Assembly (NCBI RefSeq): GCF_003691365.1
Contig: NZ_CP033087.1
Coordinates: 1,832,001-1,896,000, forward strand
Length of the DNA: 64,000 bases
Reading direction: 5' to 3'
From: Commensalibacter melissae
Lineage (GTDB): Bacteria; Pseudomonadota; Alphaproteobacteria; Acetobacterales; Acetobacteraceae
Shown here: one piece after another, positions 1 through 8,765 of the stretch
Layout: each line of letters begins with the position of its first letter
Position numbering within the stretch: position 1 is the stretch's first letter
The notes under the pieces: generated by a model
What the model saw: only the letters and a program-made list of their open reading frames with translations
What the model was told of the DNA's origin: nothing
Database searches by the model: none
Made by a program: the position numbers and the translations under genes

Positions 1-702
1 GTGGTTCCAGAGGTTAATCCGGAAGATTTAAAGAAAATCAAGCGGAATATTGTTGCAAATCCAAACTGTTCAACCATTCAGATGGTTGTTGCCTTAAAAC
101 CTTTGCACGACCTGTTCAAAATTAAAAGAATTGTTGTTTCGACATATCAAGCCACAGGCGGGGCAGGCAAAAAAGGAATGGACGAATTATATATCCAAAC
201 CAAATCATCATTGGTTGGGGATTCCATTTCAATAAACAATTTTACCAAGCAAATTGCCTTTAACTGTATACCTCATATTGATAAATTCATGCCAGACGGA
301 TCGACAAAAGAAGAATGGAAAATGAATGTGGAAACCAAAAAAATTCTTGATCCAGATATCAATGTTTTTGCAACCTGTGTTCGGGTTCCTGTTTTTATTG
401 GACATGGCGAGGCAATTACCATTGAATGTGAACGCCCCGTTGATCTTGCCAAGGCACAAAAAGCCTTACGCAACGCTGAAGGTGTCATTCTATTCGATAA
501 ACAGGAAGATGGCGGCTATATTACCCAGATTGAGGCGGCAGGAGAAGATGCCTCCTATGTTTCACGACTCCGTATCGATCCAACAGTTCCAAATGGCTTA
601 GGACTATGGTGCGTTTCCGACAATTTACGTAAGGGCGCAGCATTGAATACAGTACAGATTGCCGAAAAATTAATAGAAATGAATCTAATTTCTAAACGGT
701 AA
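1..702 (+). CDS. asd: Aspartate-semialdehyde dehydrogenase, C-terminal part
   Basis: Reduces aspartyl phosphate to aspartate semialdehyde with NADPH, the branch point to lysine/diaminopimelate, threonine and methionine. The frame is open from base 1, so the GTG there is an internal Val and about 110 N-terminal residues lie outside the window. The catalytic cysteine sits in the motif PNCSTIQM (visible residues 21-28). A GGAGKKGMDEL segment and the conserved IGHGEAITIE stretch with the active-site His follow, and the protein ends normally at TAA 700-702. A stem-loop lies directly behind the stop. The family call is firm. Confidence 0.95.
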   Translation: MVPEVNPEDLKKIKRNIVANPNCSTIQMVVALKPLHDLFKIKRIVVSTYQATGGAGKKGMDELYIQTKSSLVGDSISINNFTKQIAFNCIPHIDKFMPDGSTKEEWKMNVETKKILDPDINVFATCVRVPVFIGHGEAITIECERPVDLAKAQKALRNAEGVILFDKQEDGGYITQIEAAGEDASYVSRLRIDPTVPNGLGLWCVSDNLRKGAALNTVQIAEKLIEMNLISKR

Positions 703-708
703 TTTTTA

Positions 709-743
709 ACCAACAGATCATAAAATTGATATGATTTGTTGGT
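709..743 (+). terminator. Stem-loop after asd
   Basis: Two 14-base arms (709-722 and 730-743) pair completely if one G-U pair is allowed, around a 7-base loop. No clear U-run follows, so this is either a weak intrinsic terminator or a 3'-end stabilising hairpin for the asd transcript. Confidence 0.5.
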
Positions 744-1053
744 ATCGAAATTAAAAACATAAATAAATTAATGATTACCAATTTCACGTTTCTATAGCCA
801 TTAATCCAATTTATACAAATTAATTTGATATTTATTTTATTATCCTGAAAATTGTTATTATCATATTCTTATTGTTACTTTAGAAATAAAACAAAAAACT
901 GTTTAGTCATCAAATAACAAAGACCCCGAATACTTCATACACAATCAATTGAATGTCCAAAAATTGACTGGATCAATCTTTTAGTGGGGTATAAAGTGCA
1001 ATTAACTTAAATCGGTATCAGCCGTGTTATAAGGATTAATTAGGAAATCAAGA
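744..1053 (+). promoter_or_regulatory. Intergenic leader upstream of sdhCDAB
   Basis: This AT-rich gene-free stretch must carry the sdh promoter. A TTGACT at 964-969 and a TATAAA at 990-995 resemble -35 and -10 boxes, but the 20-base spacer is long, so the assignment is weak. The purine-rich AAGGATTAATTAGGAAATC just before 1054 supplies the sdhC ribosome-binding site. No ORF or RNA gene is recognisable. Confidence 0.35.
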
Positions 1054-1506
1054 ATGTCGGATATACGCAAAACTTTTTATGTAGGTTACAAAAGTGACGG
1101 ATCATATCGAAACCGACCAATGTCGCCCCATTTACAAGTTTACAAACCCATTTTATCAATGGTCTTGTCAATCAGTAACCGCATTACAGGCGGTGCACTT
1201 TCCGCAGGAAGTGCATTAATGGTTGCTTGGCTGGTTTCAGCCGCAAAAGGACCAAAATCTTTTCAAAAAACTCAAAAATTTACAGGAAGTTTTCTAGGAC
1301 AAATTATTTTATTTGGTTTTTCATCAGCATTCTTTCTCCATTTTATTGGCGGTATTCGTCATTTTATTTGGGATTTAAGTGGCAAACGTCTTGAAAAACC
1401 TGAAATTAATCAAGACAGTAAATCAGAGGTTATCGGTGTCGCTGCTTTAACTTTAGCTTTATGGACCATTATTCTTGGTAAAAAAATCAAAAAAAGAAAA
1501 AAATAG
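1054..1506 (+). CDS. sdhC: Succinate dehydrogenase cytochrome b556 subunit
   Basis: Membrane anchor of complex II, which binds heme b and ubiquinone with SdhD. The 150-residue protein has the family's RPMSPHLQVYKP N-terminal motif (21-32), three hydrophobic segments (about 44-64, 82-100, 124-142) and the LHFIGGIRH motif with the probable heme ligand His96. The quinone-site motif, normally S-x-x-H-R-x-(S/T)-G, reads SISNRITG (39-46): Ser39 and Arg43 are kept but the usual His is Asn42. It is the first gene of sdhCDAB, with 64 bases to sdhD. The lysine-rich C-terminus is cytoplasmic by the positive-inside rule. Confidence 0.93.
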   Translation: MSDIRKTFYVGYKSDGSYRNRPMSPHLQVYKPILSMVLSISNRITGGALSAGSALMVAWLVSAAKGPKSFQKTQKFTGSFLGQIILFGFSSAFFLHFIGGIRHFIWDLSGKRLEKPEINQDSKSEVIGVAALTLALWTIILGKKIKKRKK

Positions 1507-1570
1507 ACAACCTTCGTATTGATTAAAAAATATCAAAATAATTTTCTATAAACAATTAGGAGAAACTCCA

Positions 1571-1984
1571 ATGAATACCTCTGTAGAACGCCCCACCATT
1601 CTACGATCTTACCTTGGACGTATGCGTGGATTAGGGACAGGACACAATATTTTCGAACATTGGTGGACCGAACGCATAACCGCGGCAGGCAGTGCCCCTT
1701 TATCAATCTGGTTTATTATCCAAATGCTAAGATTGGGTGATGCAGATCATAAGGATGTTGTAAAATGGGCTGGAAAACCTACGAATACAATTTTATTACT
1801 CACACTTGTCTTGCTAACATTCCGTCATATGCAACTCGGCTTGGAAGTCATTACATCAGATTACGCACGTGAAAGAAAAAGATTGGCTCTTAATTACTGT
1901 ATTAAAGGTGGGGCCTTATTTTTAGGTATTCTATCCGTAATTTCTATATTAAAATTATTTTTTACTGCATCCGCCAGTAAATAA
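1571..1984 (+). CDS. sdhD: Succinate dehydrogenase hydrophobic membrane anchor
   Basis: Second membrane anchor of complex II. The 137-residue protein has the GTGHNIFEHWWTERITA start typical of alphaproteobacterial SdhD and three transmembrane segments (about 41-53, 72-90, 110-131). The motif RHMQLGLEVITSDY contains the predicted axial heme ligand His86 and the Asp97-Tyr98 pair of the quinone pocket. ATG 1571 follows an AATTAGGAGAAACTCCA ribosome-binding site. It lies between sdhC and sdhA in the usual order. Confidence 0.93.
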   Translation: MNTSVERPTILRSYLGRMRGLGTGHNIFEHWWTERITAAGSAPLSIWFIIQMLRLGDADHKDVVKWAGKPTNTILLLTLVLLTFRHMQLGLEVITSDYARERKRLALNYCIKGGALFLGILSVISILKLFFTASASK

Positions 1985-2011
1985 TTCAGCATTTAAAGGA
2001 TATATATCGTA

Positions 2012-3823
2012 ATGACTGATACTACTTTATCATTAAAAGATACGTATCGTATCGTGGATCATGCCTATGATGTCATTGTCATAGGGGCTGGCGGTTCTGG
2101 CTTGCGGGCAACATTGGGAATGGGTGCGGCCGGTTTTCATACAGCCTGTATCACAAAAGTATTTCCAACCCGCAGTCATACAACAGCAGCCCAGGGGGGA
2201 ATTGCGGCTTCACTTGGAAATATGGGAGAGGATCACTGGCAATGGCACATGTACGATACCGTAAAGGGCTCTGACTGGCTTGGTGATCAGGACGCAATTG
2301 AATATTTATGCCGTGAAGCGGTTCCTGCCGTTTATGAACTGGAACATATGGGAGTTCCCTTTACCAGGAATAAAGATGGTAAAATCTATCAACGTCCATT
2401 TGGTGGACACATGCGCGACTTCGGAAAGGAACCCGTTCAACGCGCTTGTGCGGCGGCAGACAGAACTGGTCACGCTATATTGCATACACTTTATCAACAA
2501 TGCTTGAAACACAATGTTGAATTCTTTGTTGAATATTTTGCTATTGATCTTATCATGGATGAAAATGGCACATGTCGCGGTGTTACGGCATGGTGTCTGG
2601 AGGATGGCAGTATACACCGTTTCCGTGCAAATCTGGTTGTTCTGGCGACAGGAGGATATGGACGCGCTTTTCAATCCTGTACTTCTGCCCATACTTGTAC
2701 AGGTGATGGAAATGCCATGGTCATGCGTGCTGGCATCCCAACACAGGATATGGAATTCGTTCAATTCCATCCAACCGGTATTTTCCCAGCCGGCTGTTTG
2801 TTAACAGAAGGATGTCGCGGAGAAGGCGGCTATCTGACAAACAGTGAAGGTGAACGTTTCATGGAACGTTATGCGCCACATGCAAAGGACCTTGCTTCTC
2901 GTGACGTTGTCTCTCGTGCCATGATTGTGGAAATCAATGAAGGACGCGGATGTGGTCCCAATAAAGATCACATCATGTTACATCTTGAACATCTGGGGGC
3001 AGACCTTTTACACGAACGTTTACCTAGTATTGTTGAAACATCGCGCATTTTCTCCGGAATTGATGTAACCAAGGAACCCGTTCCTGTATTACCAACTGTC
3101 CATTATAATATGGGTGGTATCCCAACAAATCTTCAGGCCGAAGTTATTCGACCTACCAAAGACAATCCAGATGCAACCGTTCCGGGATTAATGGCAATCG
3201 GTGAATGTGCCTGTGTTTCCGTTCATGGTGCAAACCGCCTTGGTACGAATTCATTACTTGACTTGATTGTATTTGGTCGTGCAGCTGCCTTACGTGCAAA
3301 AGATATTCTTAAACCTGGCGCTCCTGTTGCTCCATTCCCTAAAAATGCCGGGGAAAATGCACTTGGCCGTTTAGATAAACTAAGATTTGCCAAAGGTGGA
3401 ACCCGTGTGGCTCAAATGCGTGACACCCTGCAAAGAACCATGCAACGTCATGCAGCCGTTTTCCGGAACACTAAAAACATGGAAGCGGGCGTTGAAAAGA
3501 TTAAGGATATCTGGTCTGGTCTGGGGGACATCTCTGTTTCCGATCAATCCCTGATTTGGAATACAGATTTAATGGAAGCCTTGGAATTCGAGAATCTATT
3601 GGCAAATGGTACCGTAACCATGGTAAGTGCAACCGCACGTCATGAAAGTCGTGGCGCACATGCCCATGATGATTATCCTGAACGTGACGATAAAAACTGG
3701 TTGAAACATACTGTTTCATATCTTAATGACAAGGGAGAGGTTTCACTTGATTATCGCCCAGTCCATATGAGAACTTTAACCGATGAAGTTCAGGTTTTCC
3801 CTCCTAAAAAACGGGTATATTAA
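2012..3823 (+). CDS. sdhA: Succinate dehydrogenase flavoprotein subunit
   Basis: Catalytic subunit that oxidises succinate to fumarate at a covalently bound FAD. The 603-residue length is standard. The dinucleotide fold [13 protein letters not shown] (21-33) is followed by [10 protein letters not shown], with the FAD-linking His56. The substrate-binding segment around HPTGIF and the capping-domain motif [18 protein letters not shown] are intact. It is separated by 27 bases from sdhD and 19 from sdhB, so all four genes form one transcription unit linking the TCA cycle to the ubiquinone pool at the inner membrane. Confidence 0.97.
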   Translation: MTDTTLSLKDTYRIVDHAYDVIVIGAGGSGLRATLGMGAAGFHTACITKVFPTRSHTTAAQGGIAASLGNMGEDHWQWHMYDTVKGSDWLGDQDAIEYLCREAVPAVYELEHMGVPFTRNKDGKIYQRPFGGHMRDFGKEPVQRACAAADRTGHAILHTLYQQCLKHNVEFFVEYFAIDLIMDENGTCRGVTAWCLEDGSIHRFRANLVVLATGGYGRAFQSCTSAHTCTGDGNAMVMRAGIPTQDMEFVQFHPTGIFPAGCLLTEGCRGEGGYLTNSEGERFMERYAPHAKDLASRDVVSRAMIVEINEGRGCGPNKDHIMLHLEHLGADLLHERLPSIVETSRIFSGIDVTKEPVPVLPTVHYNMGGIPTNLQAEVIRPTKDNPDATVPGLMAIGECACVSVHGANRLGTNSLLDLIVFGRAAALRAKDILKPGAPVAPFPKNAGENALGRLDKLRFAKGGTRVAQMRDTLQRTMQRHAAVFRNTKNMEAGVEKIKDIWSGLGDISVSDQSLIWNTDLMEALEFENLLANGTVTMVSATARHESRGAHAHDDYPERDDKNWLKHTVSYLNDKGEVSLDYRPVHMRTLTDEVQVFPPKKRVY

Positions 3824-3842
3824 TCAGAGAAGGTGATGACTA

Positions 3843-4625
3843 ATGGTTGAATTAAGACTACCCAAAAACAGTAAAATTGGAATTGGAAAAGTATTTTATG
3901 CCTCTTCACAGGCAAAAAATATTAAGAAATTTAGAATCTATCGTTGGAGCCCTGATGATAACAAAAATCCAGTTATCGACACTTACGAGGTGGATCTGGA
4001 CAAAATCGGCCCAATGGTTTTAGACGCGTTAATTCATATTAAGAATGAAATTGATCCGACTTTATCATTCCGTCGTTCTTGCCGTGAAGGGGTTTGCGGA
4101 TCTTGTGCCATGAACATTAACGGATTAAATACCTTAGCCTGTTCAAAACACATTAATGAATATGAGGGGGATATTGCAATTTATCCTCTCCCCCATATGC
4201 CCGTCATTAAGGATTTGATACCTGATCTTAATGGTCCATATGCACAATTAAGGGAAATTGATCCATGGCTTAAAGCTGATACCCCTCCCCCCCCCGATAA
4301 AGAACGGTTACAATCCATTGAGGAGCGTAAAAAACTGGATGGTTTATATGAATGTATCCTGTGTTTTTGCTGTTCAACCTCTTGCCCTTCATATTGGTGG
4401 AACGGGGACCAATATTTAGGCCCATCCGTTTTATTGGCTGCCATGCGTTGGGTTGCTGATAGCCGTGATGAGTATAAAGGCGAACGCCTTGATGAATTAG
4501 AGGATTCAATGCGTTTGTATGCATGCCGTACTATTATGAACTGTACACAGACATGTCCAAAAGGTCTTAATCCAGCTCATGCAATTGCTGAATTGAAAAG
4601 ATTACAAATTGAACGTAAACTTTAA
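3843..4625 (+). CDS. sdhB: Succinate dehydrogenase iron-sulfur subunit
   Basis: Electron-transfer subunit of complex II. In order it shows a plant-type [2Fe-2S] domain with Cys80, Cys85, Cys88 and Cys100, then ferredoxin-type motifs [12 protein letters not shown] (171-182) and [17 protein letters not shown] for the [4Fe-4S] and [3Fe-4S] clusters. The 260-residue length is normal. ATG 3843 is preceded by AGAGAAGGTGATG. A phosphatase gene begins only 20 bases past the stop and is probably reached by read-through. Confidence 0.96.
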   Translation: MVELRLPKNSKIGIGKVFYASSQAKNIKKFRIYRWSPDDNKNPVIDTYEVDLDKIGPMVLDALIHIKNEIDPTLSFRRSCREGVCGSCAMNINGLNTLACSKHINEYEGDIAIYPLPHMPVIKDLIPDLNGPYAQLREIDPWLKADTPPPPDKERLQSIEERKKLDGLYECILCFCCSTSCPSYWWNGDQYLGPSVLLAAMRWVADSRDEYKGERLDELEDSMRLYACRTIMNCTQTCPKGLNPAHAIAELKRLQIERKL

Positions 4626-4632
4626 ATAAGCT

Positions 4633-4677
4633 AAAAGATGAGTCATGAAAAAGAAATATATTTTTGACTCATCTTTT
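4633..4677 (+). promoter_or_regulatory. 13-bp hairpin spanning the phosphatase start codon
   Basis: Arms 4633-4645 and 4665-4677 are perfectly complementary over 13 bases, with a 19-base AT-rich loop. The left arm holds the purine-rich AAAAGATGAG that would serve as ribosome-binding site and the A of the ATG at 4645. The right arm encodes the first residues after the start. It could terminate the sdh mRNA, block translation of the next gene, or do both. Confidence 0.6.
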
Positions 4678-5322
4678 CCAAATCGTCGGGACTATCATAT
4701 CGCATGGCTCAACAGCCTATTTGTTGATCATGCGATTTTTCGTTTATTATGGTCAAATTTTCAGACGGTTATTCCCGGTAAAGTGTATCGCAGCAACCAT
4801 CCCACTCCAACCAGATTATTGAATTTAACAAAAAAATATCATCTTAAAACAATTATCAATTTACGGGGGAAAAGAAATTGTGGTTCTGATGCGCTATCCC
4901 GCCATATCAGTCATAAATTAAATTTAAAACATTACGACCTCCCTTTTGAAAGCCGTGGAGCACCACATACTGATCGAATTCTAAATCTTGCAAATATTTA
5001 CAAAACTATTGAATTCCCTCTTTTAATCCACTGTAAATCTGGAGCTGATCGTGCAGGTTTAGTTTCCGCATTAATTCTTCTATTTGAAAACTACGATATT
5101 CATTCTGCAATGCGACAGCTTTCATGGAAATACGGTCATTTTAAATATTCCAGAACAGGAATTCTTGATGCTTTTTTTACCCAATATCTTCAGCAAACGC
5201 ATGGAAAAGTGAAATTTTTATATTGGCTTCAATCCCAATATAATGAAAAGCAATTAAAAGACTCTTTCAAATCGAAAAAAATCTCCTCTTTTATTACAGA
5301 TAACGTTTTACATAGAGAATGA
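4645..5322 (+). CDS. Dual-specificity / tyrosine phosphatase family protein
   Basis: Cytosolic phosphatase of the Cys-X5-Arg class. The signature HCKSGADRAG (129-138) supplies nucleophile Cys130 and phosphate-binding Arg136, preceded by the strand FPLLIH and by a KTIINLRG segment typical of the fold. It is 225 residues with no signal peptide or membrane segment. The substrate cannot be told: protein phosphotyrosine, phosphoinositide-like or nucleotide ligands are all possible. It sits 20 bases behind sdhB. Its start is fixed because no other in-frame ATG precedes the catalytic domain, so translation must begin inside the stem-loop at 4633-4677. Confidence 0.8.
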   Translation: MKKKYIFDSSFPNRRDYHIAWLNSLFVDHAIFRLLWSNFQTVIPGKVYRSNHPTPTRLLNLTKKYHLKTIINLRGKRNCGSDALSRHISHKLNLKHYDLPFESRGAPHTDRILNLANIYKTIEFPLLIHCKSGADRAGLVSALILLFENYDIHSAMRQLSWKYGHFKYSRTGILDAFFTQYLQQTHGKVKFLYWLQSQYNEKQLKDSFKSKKISSFITDNVLHRE

Positions 5323-5335
5323 AATATTTTTTAAA

Positions 5336-5839
5336 TCATTCTGCCATAACCTTAATAAGATGTAGCAACTTTTTCCTGATTTCCTTATCTTTAATATGAT
5401 AATACGCCTTTAACAAATCAACCGTTTCCTTATTATTCATAACATTCAAATCTGTAATTTTAATTTCCTCCTTAATGGCATTTTCCTTATCCTTGGTAAT
5501 TAATATTTTTTTAACATCTAATGCCGTTGAAAATGATGGAGGAACCTGACTTTTATTTTCTTCGTTTCCGGTCAAAAACTCATCAAAGAAAAAATTAATC
5601 GGAACTTGCAAAAACTGTGCTATATAATAAAGTCTCGAAGCACCAACACGATTAAATCCTTTTTCATATTTTTGAATCTGTTGAAATGATAAACCTAAAG
5701 CTATAGCAAGTTTTTCTTGGGAAAAGCCCAATAACTTTCTTCTTAATCGGATACGGCTTCCTACTCGTTTATCTATAGGATTGGGAGGAATTTTTTTTTC
5801 TTTTGAAATACAGTTTGATAGCAATTCATTTGCTTTCAT
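5336..5839 (-). CDS. XRE-family transcriptional regulator
   Basis: DNA-binding protein with an N-terminal Cro/CI helix-turn-helix: VGSRIRLRRKLLGFSQEKLA followed by LGLSFQQIQKYEKGFNRVGASRL, the highly conserved form seen in an alphaproteobacterial chromosomal regulator family and not in phage repressors. The remaining ~90 residues are charged and probably mediate dimerisation or signal input. ATG 5839 is preferred. An in-frame GTG at 5857 would add six residues, and neither has a clear ribosome-binding site. It converges with the phosphatase gene, with 13 bases between stops. Target genes are unknown. Confidence 0.82.
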   Translation of the reverse strand: MKANELLSNCISKEKKIPPNPIDKRVGSRIRLRRKLLGFSQEKLAIALGLSFQQIQKYEKGFNRVGASRLYYIAQFLQVPINFFFDEFLTGNEENKSQVPPSFSTALDVKKILITKDKENAIKEEIKITDLNVMNNKETVDLLKAYYHIKDKEIRKKLLHLIKVMAE

Positions 5840-5857
5840 CAAATAATAAACTTTCAC

Positions 5858-6320
5858 AATAAAATACTTGTAAAATCATATCCACAATAAATATTTATAT
5901 TAAATAACTCTTTCAAAACATTATATATTACTAGACAAATATGATTGTTTACATTATTCTAAACTAATAAATATATATATATTTACATTCAGCCATAAAA
6001 TATAATTTTAATTCAACACCATTATCTCTAATTGCATAATTTTTACCTAATTTATAAATATTAATAAATAATTAAATTGTTTACCTAAAATTAGCAAATA
6101 AATTTTAAATTTTGGTATATCAATCCTTTTTTAAGTATTATTCAGCTTACAAATCTATCTATTCAATCCAGTAGTTCTAGTAAAATTTTAATAATAAATT
6201 ATATTTGATTTAATAATTTTGATTGATTAAAAAAGAAATTAATTAAACTAAAACAATATTGTTTATATGTTGCGTAATGTTTATAATTAATGAAATCTGT
6301 ATAATTGCCGAGAACTATTT
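5858..6320. other. AT-rich intergenic region between the XRE gene and nadK
   Basis: About 460 bases of very high A+T with many TTAA and poly-A/T runs and an (AT)n stretch near 5970. It separates two divergent genes and so should contain both promoters, but the composition makes any box assignment arbitrary. No ORF of note, hairpin terminator or RNA gene was recognised. Confidence 0.4.
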
Positions 6321-7103
6321 ATGAGGTTTTTTGATAATCCACCCACAAAGTTTCATTTTTTATCCATGGATAAACCCGAGGCAATTCAATATAAAAATGA
6401 CCTGGTAAAACAATATGGAAACGCAAGTATCGACCAAGCCGAAGTCATTATCTGTATTGGTGGTGATGGTTTTGTTCTAGAAACACTTCATACTTATATT
6501 AATTATCAGATTCCCATTTATTGTATCAATTTCGGTTCTGTTGGTTTCCTTACAAATCCCAAGATCAAGAAGGATCTTCCATCACTACTTCAAAAAACCC
6601 AACCAACTTGTCTTCATCCTTTGGCCATGTCAGCTAAAACAGTTGATGGTAAAACACACACAGCCCTAGCTTTTAATGATATATTTTTATACCGGCAAAC
6701 CAGACAGGCAGCCAAAATAAAGGTGATAATTAATCATAAGATCAGGTTATCCGAACTGATTTGCGACGGTATCATTCTTTCAACACCCGCAGGATCGACA
6801 GCCTATAATTTATCAGCACATGGTCCAATCGTTCCCTTAAATTCTGATTTGTTACCCTTAACTCCTATTTGTCCTTTTCGGCCACGCCGATGGAGAGGCG
6901 CATTACTTCCTTCAACAACTCTTTTTCAATTCTTGACCCTGGAAGAAAATAAACGCCCTATAGCAGCTGTAGCCGATTTCACAGAGATACGTGACGTTGT
7001 CGAGATTACTGTCAAAGAAAACAAATCTATAAAATCTTGTTTACTATTCAATCCAAATCAAAGCTTGTCAGAACGGATTATTTCAGAACAATTTTCCGAA
7101 TAA
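6321..7103 (+). CDS. nadK: NAD kinase
   Basis: Phosphorylates NAD to NADP in the cytosol. The GGDG nucleotide motif is at 47-50 (ICIGGDGFVLETLH), followed by the NFGSVGFLTNP segment and the second conserved block DGIILSTPAGSTAYNLSAHGPI. The 260-residue length matches alphaproteobacterial NadK proteins, which have a short N-terminus. It is monocistronic, with a long AT-rich upstream region, and converges with the CtrA-like gene 26 bases away. Confidence 0.95.
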   Translation: MRFFDNPPTKFHFLSMDKPEAIQYKNDLVKQYGNASIDQAEVIICIGGDGFVLETLHTYINYQIPIYCINFGSVGFLTNPKIKKDLPSLLQKTQPTCLHPLAMSAKTVDGKTHTALAFNDIFLYRQTRQAAKIKVIINHKIRLSELICDGIILSTPAGSTAYNLSAHGPIVPLNSDLLPLTPICPFRPRRWRGALLPSTTLFQFLTLEENKRPIAAVADFTEIRDVVEITVKENKSIKSCLLFNPNQSLSERIISEQFSE

Positions 7104-7129
7104 AGATTGGTGAAACATAATATCTATTT

Positions 7130-7819
7130 TCATTCACTATCCATTGTTGATTTACGGAAGATATAACCTTGTCCCCATATTGTTGAAATAAAATCTTCCG
7201 CACCAGCATCTTGTAATTTTTTTCTTAATTTACATACAAAGACATCAATAATTTTAATATCGGGTTCTACATTGCATTTGTATAAATGGTTTAAAAGTGC
7301 CGCCTTTGTAATTAAAGTGCCCCGTTGTAAAATAAGCAATTCCAAAATAAGATATTCCTTGCCTGTCAAATGAACCAATGCTTTATTAACGAATACTTCA
7401 TGTGTTTCCAAATTGATACTTAATGCATCAATATGAATAATTTTTTTGGAAAATACTTTTTGGACACGTCTCAAAACCGCCTTGCATCTTGCAATCAGCT
7501 CATCCTCATAAAATGGAATTAACACATAATCATCCACACCTGCCTGAAAAGCTTTTATCTTATTTTCCAGATTATTTTGTCTGGAAACAACAATAATAGA
7601 AATCTTTTCATTTAATGCGCGCAATTCTCTAATGGTCGAAAAAAACAATTTATCCAAATTATTTCCTTCAACTATAATAAGATCATATTCATACAGATGA
7701 GCCGTTGATAATACCTCAATATCAAACGATACCCTATCGATAGAAAAATCTGTTACTTTAAGTTTTTGGTAGAATTCATGCTCTAAAAAAAAGATTTCTC
7801 CCATAAGAAGAACGTGCAT
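7130..7819 (-). CDS. CtrA-like response regulator with degenerate, Glu51 receiver
   Basis: OmpR/PhoB-type regulator: receiver domain about 1-115, winged-helix DNA-binding domain about 125-222. The C-terminal half matches Caulobacter CtrA very closely (VHLTGKEY, NHLY, KIIDVFVCKLRKKL, WGQGYIFR). Aligned without gaps to CtrA as I remember it, the phosphoacceptor Asp51 is Glu51, the acidic pair Asp8/Asp9 is Glu8/Ile9, and the essential Lys of the K-P-F motif is Ile101. Phosphorylation is therefore unlikely, and Glu51 is the change used experimentally to mimic phospho-CtrA. ATG 7819 follows a GGAG site. It may be a constitutive cell-cycle or envelope regulator. Confidence 0.85.
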   Translation of the reverse strand: MHVLLMGEIFFLEHEFYQKLKVTDFSIDRVSFDIEVLSTAHLYEYDLIIVEGNNLDKLFFSTIRELRALNEKISIIVVSRQNNLENKIKAFQAGVDDYVLIPFYEDELIARCKAVLRRVQKVFSKKIIHIDALSINLETHEVFVNKALVHLTGKEYLILELLILQRGTLITKAALLNHLYKCNVEPDIKIIDVFVCKLRKKLQDAGAEDFISTIWGQGYIFRKSTMDSE

Positions 7820-8000
7820 ACTTCTACTCCAGGTTATAAAATGAATTTAAAATACTACTATAAAGTGCATAAGTTTATAAAAAAAATCAACAAAAACTTA
7901 ATAATGATAATGATAAATTTGGAAAAACAATTTTTTTTCAACAACTTCGTAAATAATGTTGAAGTATTTATTATAAAAACCCCAACATTATAAATAAAAT

Positions 8001-8438
8001 CTATTCAGATTTTTTTCTAAATTTCTTTTTAATAAACTGCCATATAAAACTTCGTAAATATCCACCCAACGGCCCTGTAAGTGCAGTAATTAAAGTTGTC
8101 AGGGCAATTGAATCACGCAATTGCTTTAAATTATGGTTCCGAATCACCTTGGCTTCTATCTCTTCTTCACCAATTTTTGCCTGCAAGGCCAGATAGAAAA
8201 AGATACCAGCACACAAAATATCAAAAATTAGGATAATTAATGATGATCCCAAAAAACCAATATGAAACAACCAGCAACACAGCGCCGCCAAAACAGCATG
8301 CAAGGAAATTAAAACAAATAATCCAAATACTGCCCCTATACAGCATAACAGGATTTGCTTGCTTACTCTAATTGACTTTTTTTTCAAAAGCAGGAGCTCT
8401 GCATTCACTGCTGCTTTGCCAAATTCAACAATCTTCAT
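8001..8438 (-). CDS. DUF1469 / phage-holin-superfamily-III-like membrane protein
   Basis: 145-residue integral membrane protein with two strong hydrophobic segments (about 28-52 and 58-85), followed by a charged linker and a lysine-rich C-terminus (IKKKFRKKSE). Size, topology and the EVIRNHNLKQLRDSIALTT-like region after the membrane part fit the DUF1469 (YqjE-type) family. The gene pairs with the DUF883-like gene just upstream, as yqjE and yqjD do in enterobacteria, where the pair is stress-induced and ribosome-associated at the membrane. The function here is an inference from that pairing. Confidence 0.65.
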   Translation of the reverse strand: MKIVEFGKAAVNAELLLLKKKSIRVSKQILLCCIGAVFGLFVLISLHAVLAALCCWLFHIGFLGSSLIILIFDILCAGIFFYLALQAKIGEEEIEAKVIRNHNLKQLRDSIALTTLITALTGPLGGYLRSFIWQFIKKKFRKKSE

Positions 8439-8468
8439 GTATATAGACCATTTCTACAACAAATATTA

Positions 8469-8726
8469 CTAGCGCGTCATCCGACCCAGTACAAAACCTA
8501 TAATCGTGGAGATCAAAACCGCTTTGATCGGTTTGGATTGAACTTTTTTAGAAAGCTGCTCTACTTGTTCTTCTGCAACATCCTTCATATCATCCTTAAT
8601 CTTATCTGCTTTATCTGCCATTTCAGCCAGAGCAGGATTAAGCTGTTCTTTTGAAGCCATGACATTATTTTGAACCTGATTTTTATTTTGCTTTAAATTT
8701 GTTTTTTTTTTCTTGCAAAAAAACAT
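8469..8726 (-). CDS. DUF883-like (YqjD/ElaB type) membrane-anchored protein
   Basis: 85-residue protein: a basic N-terminus, a long amphipathic helix rich in Asp, Lys and Glu (NPALAEMADKADKIKDD...), then one C-terminal membrane segment ending in GFVLGRMTR, the layout of YqjD/ElaB proteins that hold ribosomes at the inner membrane in stationary phase. ATG 8726 is chosen because GAAGGA lies seven bases upstream. A TTG 39 bases further up has no such site. It is probably co-transcribed with the DUF1469 gene 30 bases downstream. Confidence 0.65.
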   Translation of the reverse strand: MFFCKKKKTNLKQNKNQVQNNVMASKEQLNPALAEMADKADKIKDDMKDVAEEQVEQLSKKVQSKPIKAVLISTIIGFVLGRMTR

Positions 8727-8765
8727 TTTAATTCCTTCTACATATCCGATAAAACTTGTTTCCAA

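Noticed and set aside
2306-2770. 154-codon open frame on the minus strand opposite sdhA
   Set aside because: It is the antisense of a strongly conserved sdhA segment, has no domain features and no ribosome-binding site.
5858-6320. CtrA-type TTAA-N7-TTAA boxes in AT-rich spacers
   Set aside because: Such matches are expected by chance at this base composition, so none is reported.
8001-8438. Phage holin as evidence of a prophage
   Set aside because: The superfamily name is historical. The DUF883 partner and lack of any other phage gene point to a stress membrane protein.
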